Shown piece by piece: positions 53,647-60,122 of a stretch of 64,000 nucleotides of DNA. Numbering within the stretch: position 1 is the first letter of the stretch; each line of letters opens with the position of its first letter. Origin of the DNA: Flavobacterium tiangeerense (GTDB lineage Bacteria; Bacteroidota; Bacteroidia; Flavobacteriales; Flavobacteriaceae); NCBI RefSeq assembly GCF_007830355.1, contig NZ_VLKO01000003.1, forward strand, positions 62,231-126,230, in the 5' to 3' direction. The translations under genes and the position numbers were made by a program. Below the pieces are notes generated by a model that had not been told where the DNA came from, did no database searches, and saw only the letters and a program-made list of their open reading frames with translations.

Positions 53647-53691
53647 CTAAAGTCAATAGGTTTCTTAAATTAAAGCCTTTGAAAAATTTAC

Positions 53692-53728
53692 ATACATAGA
53701 ATTGTTATGTATAAGAATCCTATGTATA
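53692..53728. promoter_or_regulatory. Candidate PadR operator overlapping the PadR promoter
   Basis: The inverted repeat ATACATA-N7-TATGTAT (53692-53712) resembles the ATGT/ACAT-type sites bound by PadR regulators. A third half-site, TATGTATA, is at 53721-53728. The repeat covers the -33 TTG (53702-53704) and the third half-site runs into the -7 box, so binding should block the promoter: autoregulation. Confidence 0.55.
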
Positions 53729-53732
53729 TTTG
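53702..53732 (+). promoter_or_regulatory. Promoter of the PadR/five-paralogue unit
   Basis: TTG (53702-53704), 20 bp, TATATTTG (53725-53732). The first ATG downstream is at 53748. Confidence 0.75.
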
Positions 53733-53747
53733 TTTTTCCAAAAGAAA

Positions 53748-54095
53748 ATGAAAATGAAAAACTCACAATTGTACAAAGGAAGTCTGAATACGATTATCAT
53801 GAAATTGCTGGAAGAAAATGGCAAGATGTACGGCTATGAAATCACTCAGAAAGTAAAAGCTATTACTGCGGGTGAACTCAATATTACCGAAGGCGCTTTG
53901 TATCCTGCCTTGCACAAACTTGAGGCCGAAGGAATTTTGGATGTTGAAATTGAAAAAGTAGACAACCGCATGCGCAAGTATTATAAACTAACCGAAGCAG
54001 GCGAGAAGGAAACCGTAAACCGACTCTCAGAACTCGAAGATTTCATCAGAAACATGCAGAGTCTAGTGAGCCCTAAGCCTAGTTTAGAATTTTAA
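53748..54095 (+). CDS. PadR-family transcriptional regulator
   Basis: 115 residues from the ATG at 53748 (MKMKNSQLYKG); an ATG at 53754 is also possible. The frame is open to a TTG at 53730, but that lies inside the -7 box. The winged-helix DNA-binding domain shows the PadR pattern: LNTIIMKLLEENGKMYGYEITQKV, LNITEGALYPALHKLEAEGIL and RMRKYYKLTEAGEKE. PadR proteins repress neighbouring genes and often work with membrane proteins encoded next to them. It is 10 bp upstream of five related membrane-protein genes and has a candidate operator in its own promoter. Confidence 0.95.
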   Translation: MKMKNSQLYKGSLNTIIMKLLEENGKMYGYEITQKVKAITAGELNITEGALYPALHKLEAEGILDVEIEKVDNRMRKYYKLTEAGEKETVNRLSELEDFIRNMQSLVSPKPSLEF

Positions 54096-54105
54096 TTTTT
54101 TCAAG

Positions 54106-54786
54106 ATGAAACTAACCACCGAACAAATAGCCCAAATAGAAGAAACTTTAGTTTTAAACGGTCTTGTTTATCAAGATGTGAAGCTAGAAATAATTGACCA
54201 CATAGCATCAGAAATCGAAGAAAGAATGAGTCAGGAAGAAATTTCATTTGACATTGTCTTTAAATCAGTTTTTGAGAAATGGAAAAGTGCACTAGTAATT
54301 TCTTCAAGTTATGCTTGGTTAGGAGCTTTCTTTAAAGCACCTCGATTTGTAGTAGACAAATTAGTCGCTTATTCTAAAAGAGAGGCTTTAAATATATTTT
54401 TTTTAGTTCTTGTTTTCGGGTCTATACTAGCTTTTATAGTTTCAAATACATTTGAAAAAGAAACCTTTAAAGCTATTAGTTTAGCTTTACAAGTAACTTA
54501 CACCATATTGATAGTATGTACCAGTATAAGTATGTTCTTGATTTGGAGATCTACAATTAAAACTATGTACGGAAGATTGTTTCTTTTCAGAGGTTGGGTT
54601 GTTTTTTTATTTTGCTTACAGTTTAACATCTATAGAGATCCATTGAAGCATTTTGATGCTACTAATTCTTTTTTGCAAAATTTAGTAGGTTGTATATTAT
54701 TATGTAGTCCATTTGTATACTCTTTCTTTCAATTAATGTTGGCTAGTGAACATTTTAAAATCGTTAAAAAATTGAAATTAGTTTAA
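54106..54786 (+). CDS. PadR-linked membrane protein, paralogue 1 of 5
   Basis: 226 residues. The N-terminal ~60 residues are cytosolic and helical (MKLTTEQIAQIEETL, YQDVKLEIIDHIASEIEERM, FDIVFKSVFEKW). A linker (AWLGAFFKAPRFVVDKL) leads to about four membrane segments. The DH motif at about 31-32 is shared by all five paralogues. The helix pattern recalls HAAS domains, which accompany PadR regulators in Firmicutes; this is inference. It starts 10 bp after padR. No known family name comes to mind. Confidence 0.85.
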   Translation: MKLTTEQIAQIEETLVLNGLVYQDVKLEIIDHIASEIEERMSQEEISFDIVFKSVFEKWKSALVISSSYAWLGAFFKAPRFVVDKLVAYSKREALNIFFLVLVFGSILAFIVSNTFEKETFKAISLALQVTYTILIVCTSISMFLIWRSTIKTMYGRLFLFRGWVVFLFCLQFNIYRDPLKHFDATNSFLQNLVGCILLCSPFVYSFFQLMLASEHFKIVKKLKLV

Positions 54787-54796
54787 TCTTTATTTT

Positions 54797-55477
54797 ATGA
54801 AACTAACCACCGAACAAATAGCCCAAATAGAAGAAACCTTAATTTTAAATGGCGTTGTTTATGACGATATTAAAATAGAATTGATTGATCATATCGCTTC
54901 AGAAATTGAGACCGAAACCATTAATGACTCGAAACCTTTTGAGACTATTTTAAAAGAAGTATTTCAAAAATGGAAGTTACAATTAAGGCCAGCTTCTCAT
55001 AATTTATGGCTTGGTAACGGGTTTTCGGCTCCAAAGATTATTGTAGATAAATTAGCTAATGATAAGAAAAGAGAACTTTTTGCTGGAGCAATTATTGTCA
55101 GTTTAGTTACTGTTGCAATTTTAGCGATTAATAATAAATTACAGAGTCCAGTGTTATTGTTGGGCGTTGTGTTTTTTATGAAAATTTTATCCTTAGTGGG
55201 AGCATTATTAATGTTAAGCGGGAAATTATTTCTTTTACAATCTAGAATAAAAAGCACCTATTTATACCGTTTTAACAAAAGTTTTTATTTGATACTATTT
55301 TACGGTGTACTTATTGGGATTGGTCTTTTTCCTATTTTACCTTCGAATAAAAATTTAGAAATAAAAGCTATTTCGTTGATTGTAACTTTGATTTATTTAT
55401 TCTTAATTTTTGGAAATTTAAAACTTTTTCACAAACATTTTCGATTAGAAAAAAAACTATCATTTACCAAACCATGA
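54797..55477 (+). CDS. PadR-linked membrane protein, paralogue 2 of 5
   Basis: 226 residues, closest to paralogue 1. The first 41 bases of the two genes are identical and the N-terminal helices match (YDDIKIELIDHIASEIE, FETILKEVFQKW), while the membrane half is much more diverged. The linker is LWLGNGFSAPKIIVDKL. About four membrane segments follow. The stop overlaps the start of paralogue 3 (ATGA), so translation is coupled. Confidence 0.85.
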   Translation: MKLTTEQIAQIEETLILNGVVYDDIKIELIDHIASEIETETINDSKPFETILKEVFQKWKLQLRPASHNLWLGNGFSAPKIIVDKLANDKKRELFAGAIIVSLVTVAILAINNKLQSPVLLLGVVFFMKILSLVGALLMLSGKLFLLQSRIKSTYLYRFNKSFYLILFYGVLIGIGLFPILPSNKNLEIKAISLIVTLIYLFLIFGNLKLFHKHFRLEKKLSFTKP

Positions 55478-56145
55478 AACTAAACACCGAACAAATAGAA
55501 TACGTCTCAAACTACATCAAATCCTTAGATATAAAATGGTATGAATTGCAAGTAGAATTCACAGATCACTTGGTTTCAAGTATGGAGGAGATTTGGGAGA
55601 AGAATCTAGAGTTAACTTTTCTTCAAGTCAAGCAGTGTACTGAAAGTAAGTTTGTAGGGCATTCTAGTTTTAAATCGATTCAAGAGGAAAGAAAACGTAT
55701 TTTGCAAAAAGAGTGCGGGAAAGTGCAATGGAAAATGATAACTGATTACGTGAAGTTCCCTAAAATTTTTGGAAGTATTCTTTTAGTATATCTTGCATAT
55801 ACTTTTTCAGCTTATTTCGTTAGTCCTCAGAAATATTTAGCGGTACTATTTTGTTCTTTATTGATTATTGGTTTGCCATCACTTTACTATTGGTGGAATA
55901 GCAAAGAAATTGATGGTAAAGACTTTTTAACTTTAGAAACCTTAAACCCTCAACTTTTGGTCTTTTCTTTTCCTTCTTTGGGAATAGGAATGAGTAATCA
56001 ACTGAAACAAGAATTACTCCAATACCAATGGTTAGTATTACTCTTTTGTTGTTTTTGGGTATTAGGAATTTTGATTTCAGTTACAGCAATCCACCTGCAA
56101 AAGAAAACAATCGAGAATATCAAAAAACAATACCAGCTGAATTAA
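55474..56145 (+). CDS. PadR-linked membrane protein, paralogue 3 of 5
   Basis: 223 residues. The N-terminus (MKLNTEQIEYVSNYIKSLD, then WYELQVEFTDHLVSSMEEIW and LTFLQVKQCTESKF) keeps the DH motif. It is near-identical in DNA to paralogue 4 over roughly the first 120 bases. A charged helix (FKSIQEERKRILQKE) and VKFPKIFGSILL lead into about four to five membrane segments. It ends in a basic amphipathic tail (KKTIENIKKQYQLN) that is also shared with paralogue 4. Function unknown. Confidence 0.85.
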   Translation: MKLNTEQIEYVSNYIKSLDIKWYELQVEFTDHLVSSMEEIWEKNLELTFLQVKQCTESKFVGHSSFKSIQEERKRILQKECGKVQWKMITDYVKFPKIFGSILLVYLAYTFSAYFVSPQKYLAVLFCSLLIIGLPSLYYWWNSKEIDGKDFLTLETLNPQLLVFSFPSLGIGMSNQLKQELLQYQWLVLLFCCFWVLGILISVTAIHLQKKTIENIKKQYQLN

Positions 56146-56155
56146 TTTTTAGAAG

Positions 56156-56824
56156 ATGAAACTAACCACCGAACAAATAGAATATGTATCCAATTACATC
56201 AAATCTTTAGATATCAAATGGTATGAATTGCAAGTAGAATTCACAGATCACATGGTTACTAGTATGGAGGAGATTTGGAACCAAAATCCTATGTTGACTT
56301 TTGAGCAAGTAAAAGAGAATACGTTTAAAAAATTCACAAATTCAGAATTAAAATCCATAGAAAAGGAGCGTAAACAAATTCTTATTGAACAATTCCATAA
56401 CGAACAACGAAAGAAGATTAGAACATACTTAAATTTCCCTAAAATTATGGGATGTATTTTACTTTTTTTTACAAGTTTTACGTTATCGTTCTTTTTAGAC
56501 AATCCTTTTAATTATGTAGCAGTATTAGTTGGTTCTTTATACATTTTTGCCATTCCAATGCTTTGTTTCTTTTACAAAAACCGTAAGATTCAGGGCAAAC
56601 GTTTTCTGGCTACCGAAACGGTGCATCCTTGGTTAACTTTAATGGGAGTTCCCCAATTATGTGCTTGTCTTGTACCACCATTTAAAGAGGAAATAAATCA
56701 ATACCCAGCAGTAGTTCTGGTTTTTTGTTTGATTTGGACACTCGGGATTTTATTTGTTGCGAGTGCCACTTATCTTCAAAAGCAATCAATCAATACCATC
56801 AAAAATCAATACCAACTGAATTAA
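56156..56824 (+). CDS. PadR-linked membrane protein, paralogue 4 of 5
   Basis: 222 residues and the closest relative of paralogue 3, sharing the N-terminal block (WYELQVEFTDHMVTSMEEIW, LTFEQVKENTFKKF), the linker LNFPKIMGCILLF and the C-terminal NTIKNQYQLN. The central membrane segments are less conserved than the two ends. It lies 10 bp after paralogue 3 and 10 bp before paralogue 5, so it is a recent tandem duplicate. Function unknown. Confidence 0.85.
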   Translation: MKLTTEQIEYVSNYIKSLDIKWYELQVEFTDHMVTSMEEIWNQNPMLTFEQVKENTFKKFTNSELKSIEKERKQILIEQFHNEQRKKIRTYLNFPKIMGCILLFFTSFTLSFFLDNPFNYVAVLVGSLYIFAIPMLCFFYKNRKIQGKRFLATETVHPWLTLMGVPQLCACLVPPFKEEINQYPAVVLVFCLIWTLGILFVASATYLQKQSINTIKNQYQLN

Positions 56825-56834
56825 TCTTTAAAAG

Positions 56835-57542
56835 ATGAAACTAACCAGCGAACAAATAAATCAACTCTATCTTTTCACTCGCCAGCATTATGTGGAATAC
56901 TATGATTTGCAAACAGAATTAGTAGATCATTTGGCAAACGCTATTGAAACTGAATGGCAGCAAAATCCCAAACTGACTTTTGACGAAGTCTTGAACAAAG
57001 AATTCAAAAAATTTGGGGTTTTTGGATTTATGGATGTGGTTGAAAATCGCCAAGCTGCTTTAGGAAAAAAATACAATAGTCTGGTTTGGGAGCACTTCAA
57101 AGAGTATTTTGGTATTCCTAAAATTGTTTTAACACTTGCAATGACTTTTATATTATTTATCATTTTAAAAGCAAGTTCGTATCAAGAGTGGACTATCATT
57201 GGTTTATATCTTTCACTGTTTGGTTTTACGATTTATGAAATGATTAAATCACAGAGGCTAAGAAATAAAAAAAAGAAATCAGAACAAAAAAGATGGTTGT
57301 TTGAAGAAATCATCAATCAATACGGCGCTTTTTCTGGTGCCATACTTTTACCGTTTAATGTATTGTTACAAATATTCAATCATATTGACACTGAAGTAAC
57401 TAATGATTATTTTTTACTAGCAATAAGCTTTGTTTTAGTGTTATTATCTGTTACCCTTTTCATCATTTTTAAAATAATCCCACCCAAAACACAAATCTAT
57501 CTAGAACAAACCTATCCAGAATATAAATACGAAAAATTGTAA
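56835..57542 (+). CDS. PadR-linked membrane protein, paralogue 5 of 5
   Basis: 235 residues. The N-terminus follows the same plan (MKLTSEQINQLYLFTRQHY, YYDLQTELVDHLANAIETEW, LTFDEVLNKEFKKFG) with the DH motif; the linker is FGIPKIVLTLAM. About four membrane segments follow, with a basic loop after the second (SQRLRNKKKKSEQKRW). The C-terminus (QIYLEQTYPEYKYEKL) differs from the others. The gene is 47 bp upstream of a DUF5687 permease gene, probably in the same transcript. Confidence 0.85.
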   Translation: MKLTSEQINQLYLFTRQHYVEYYDLQTELVDHLANAIETEWQQNPKLTFDEVLNKEFKKFGVFGFMDVVENRQAALGKKYNSLVWEHFKEYFGIPKIVLTLAMTFILFIILKASSYQEWTIIGLYLSLFGFTIYEMIKSQRLRNKKKKSEQKRWLFEEIINQYGAFSGAILLPFNVLLQIFNHIDTEVTNDYFLLAISFVLVLLSVTLFIIFKIIPPKTQIYLEQTYPEYKYEKL

Positions 57543-57589
57543 CATTTTTTAATTTCGATCTACTTACTAACAAACCAAAAAACCAAACT

Positions 57590-59059
57590 ATGATTTCAAA
57601 ATTCCTTTTTCTTGAATGGAAGTCCTTTACTCGGTCGGCATCTTTTGCCTCAAATCTTGCACTAAAAATCGTGATCGGATTTTTTGCCGCTTATTTTATT
57701 TTAATTTTCTTGGGAATAGGTGTGGGAGCATTTTATATCCTGAAGAAAATGAAACTAGATCCTGTAGTAGCAGTAAATCAGTTCCTGTTTTACTATGTAA
57801 TCATGGATTTAATTATCCGATTGATGCTTCAAAAAATTCCAGTACTCAACATTCGTCCCTTATTGATTTTTCCCATCAATAAATCAACCATTGTCCATTT
57901 CTCACTAGGAAAAACTATTTTGTCTTTTTTCAACATTATTCATGCCTTCTTTTTAATTCCTTTTAGTATAGTATTGCTTATAGAAGGATATGACCCTGCA
58001 TCAGTTGTTTTTTGGTTCTTGGCCGTTTATTCTTTATTCTATTGTAATAATTTCATCAACATATTGTTGAGCAATAAAGATAATTTATTTGCCATATTTT
58101 TAGGAAGTGCAGCCATTTTAGGAGGCCTGCATTACTATGGTATATTTGATATTACAGCTTATGTAGCTCCGTTTTTTAATGCGCTTTTCAATACCTATTG
58201 GGCGTTCTTAATACCAGTTGTTGCACTAGTTGTTTTGTATTATGTTACTTTTCAATATTTCAAAAAGAACTTGTACCTAGACGCAGGTTTATCTAGCAAA
58301 CACGATGAGGCTAAAACAGAAGAATTAACTTGGCTGAACCAGTTTGGAGCCATCGGAACTTTCTTGAAAAATGATATCAAATTGATTAAAAGAAACAAAC
58401 GTTCTAAAACTACGGTAGGTATGAGTATTATGTTTCTTTTTTACGGTTTACTTTTCTTTACCAATGGAATTCCAATGTACAACAATCCTACGATGCACAT
58501 TTTTGCGGGAATTTTTGTTTCAGGTGGATTCTTAATCACTTTCGGTCAATTTGTGCCGAGTTGGGATAGCTCGTATTACCAGCTCATGATGACACAAAAT
58601 ATTCCGTACAAAGGCTATTTGAGTTCAAAATGGTGGTTGATGGTAATCGCTACCATTGTTACTACAGTAATTGCTTCGTTCTATCTTTATTTTGGTGTAC
58701 AAGTTTACTTAACCATTATTGTGGGTGCCATTTATAACATTGGTGTCAACTCACATCTTGTATTATTAGGAGGAGCGTATACAAAAACTCCTATTGATTT
58801 AAGTTCAGGAAAAGGTGCTTTTGGTGATAAAAAAGCCTTCAATGTAAAAACCATGCTCATCTCCATACCACAATTAGGATTACCTGTATTATTGTATTGG
58901 CTTGGGTCTAAATATGGCAGTCCAACTATAGGTTTAGCGCTAGTAGCAGCCCTAGGTGTAATAGGTTTTGCATTCAAAGAAAAAGCATTTTCATTGATTG
59001 AAAAAACATATAAATCAGAGAAATACGCTACCATAGCGGCCTACAAACAAAAAGGATAA
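57590..59059 (+). CDS. DUF5687 family ABC-type membrane protein
   Basis: 489 residues with about 12 membrane segments. The start ISKFLFLEWKSFTRSASFASNLALKI and the segment LFYYVIMDLIIRLMLQKIPVLNIRPLL match the Bacteroidota DUF5687 family, which I know as partners of ABC ATPases. There is an amphipathic loop in the middle (EELTWLNQFGAIGTFLKNDIKLIKRNKRSK). It is the presumed permease of the ATPase encoded 42 bp downstream. The substrate is unknown; association with the upstream PadR array suggests regulated export or envelope signalling. Confidence 0.87.
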   Translation: MISKFLFLEWKSFTRSASFASNLALKIVIGFFAAYFILIFLGIGVGAFYILKKMKLDPVVAVNQFLFYYVIMDLIIRLMLQKIPVLNIRPLLIFPINKSTIVHFSLGKTILSFFNIIHAFFLIPFSIVLLIEGYDPASVVFWFLAVYSLFYCNNFINILLSNKDNLFAIFLGSAAILGGLHYYGIFDITAYVAPFFNALFNTYWAFLIPVVALVVLYYVTFQYFKKNLYLDAGLSSKHDEAKTEELTWLNQFGAIGTFLKNDIKLIKRNKRSKTTVGMSIMFLFYGLLFFTNGIPMYNNPTMHIFAGIFVSGGFLITFGQFVPSWDSSYYQLMMTQNIPYKGYLSSKWWLMVIATIVTTVIASFYLYFGVQVYLTIIVGAIYNIGVNSHLVLLGGAYTKTPIDLSSGKGAFGDKKAFNVKTMLISIPQLGLPVLLYWLGSKYGSPTIGLALVAALGVIGFAFKEKAFSLIEKTYKSEKYATIAAYKQKG

Positions 59060-59101
59060 CTAACAATCACTTTAACCAATCAACCGATTAAACTTCAAAA
59101 A

Positions 59102-59797
59102 ATGATACAAGTAAACAACCTATCAAAAACATATAACGGAACAACAGTATTAAAAATAGATTCTTTAGAAATAAAAAAAGGCGAAAGCTTTGGCTTAGTA
59201 GGAAACAACGGCGCTGGAAAAACCACCTTTTTCAGTTTGCTTTTAGATTTAATCCAGCCCTCAACAGGAAACATCATCAACCATGGAGTACAAGTAAACA
59301 GCAGCGAAGCTTGGAAACCTTTTACAGCATCGTTCCTAGACGAAAGCTTCTTGATAGGATACTTAACTCCCGAAGAATATTTTTATTTCATTGGCGATTT
59401 ACGAGGTCAAAACAAAGCCGATGTTGATGTTTTACTAGCCAAACACGAAGAATTTTTCAACGGCGAAATCCTTAAAAACAAAAAATATTTACGCGATTTA
59501 TCAAAAGGAAACCAGAAAAAAGTAGGCATCATTGCCACTCTTATTGGCAGTCCCGAAGTAGTGATTCTAGACGAACCGTTTGCGAATTTAGACCCAACAA
59601 CACAATTCCGATTGAAAAAAATCATCAAAGATCTAGCCGATGATCCTAACGTGACCGTGCTTGTTTCAAGCCATGATTTGCAACATACCGTTGAGGTTAG
59701 TGACAGGATTGTAGCCATGCACAAAGGAAACGTGGTCAAAGACATTCAAACATCACCAGAAACTTTACAAGAATTAGAACAGTTTTTTGCCGTATAA
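59102..59797 (+). CDS. ABC transporter ATP-binding protein
   Basis: 231 residues, single nucleotide-binding domain. Walker A is GNNGAGKTT (34-42), the signature is LSKGNQKKVG (LSGGQ variant with K in place of the second G), Walker B is VVILDEPFANLDP, and the switch region is VLVSSHDL. It energises the preceding DUF5687 permease. As the last gene of the PadR-led cluster it precedes a long hairpin at 59829-59886. Confidence 0.96.
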   Translation: MIQVNNLSKTYNGTTVLKIDSLEIKKGESFGLVGNNGAGKTTFFSLLLDLIQPSTGNIINHGVQVNSSEAWKPFTASFLDESFLIGYLTPEEYFYFIGDLRGQNKADVDVLLAKHEEFFNGEILKNKKYLRDLSKGNQKKVGIIATLIGSPEVVILDEPFANLDPTTQFRLKKIIKDLADDPNVTVLVSSHDLQHTVEVSDRIVAMHKGNVVKDIQTSPETLQELEQFFAV

Positions 59798-59828
59798 ATT
59801 CAGCACAACAGTTCAAAATAAAATAGAC

Positions 59829-59886
59829 AACGCTAATTCGATAAATAGATCCTCCCAAGAGTGTATCTACTAAATGAATTAGCGTT
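59829..59886 (+). terminator. Long hairpin after the ABC ATPase gene
   Basis: AACGCTAATTC pairs with GAATTAGCGTT (11 bp). A second inner stem (TAGAT/ATCTA) lies in the apical part, and TCTTTT follows. It is 32 bp after the stop and probably terminates the PadR-ABC unit. Confidence 0.6.
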
Positions 59887-60122
59887 TCTTTTGGGCGTAA
59901 CCCTCAGTCTCGTTCAGTAAAACGAGACCTCGGGTCGGGCTTTTCGCTCTATCTTTATTTTTTTAAAGAAAAAAAATAAAGGATGCCGCTGCAATCCCTT
60001 ACGCACTCGAGTAAAGTTCAAATAAAGCGTCATAATTTTCACGTTATCAAAAAGAAATGTATTTTTACAAGTTCATATACTAAAAGGTGTATTTCATAGT
60101 TAATTGATAAAAACGTTTTCCA
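59887..60122. other. Intergenic region with repeat copy B upstream of sprE
   Basis: About 235 bp. It contains a TCTCGTT/AACGAGA hairpin (around 59909-59927), then repeat copy B, then AT-rich leader sequence to the TTG start of sprE. No separate gene is seen. Confidence 0.5.
59931..59998. repeat. Interspersed hairpin repeat, copy B
   Basis: Read on the minus strand: GCAGCGGCATCCTTT, a 12-bp stem (AT-rich; 59953-59964 with 59970-59981), AAAGATAGAGCGAA, then GCCCGACCCG. The order and spacing of blocks match copy A at 37619-37680 in the opposite orientation. Confidence 0.7.

Noticed and set aside
59829..59886. Integron attC-like site
   Set aside because: The arms do not carry the conserved GTTRRRY-type core, there is no integrase or cassette context, and the position fits a terminator.
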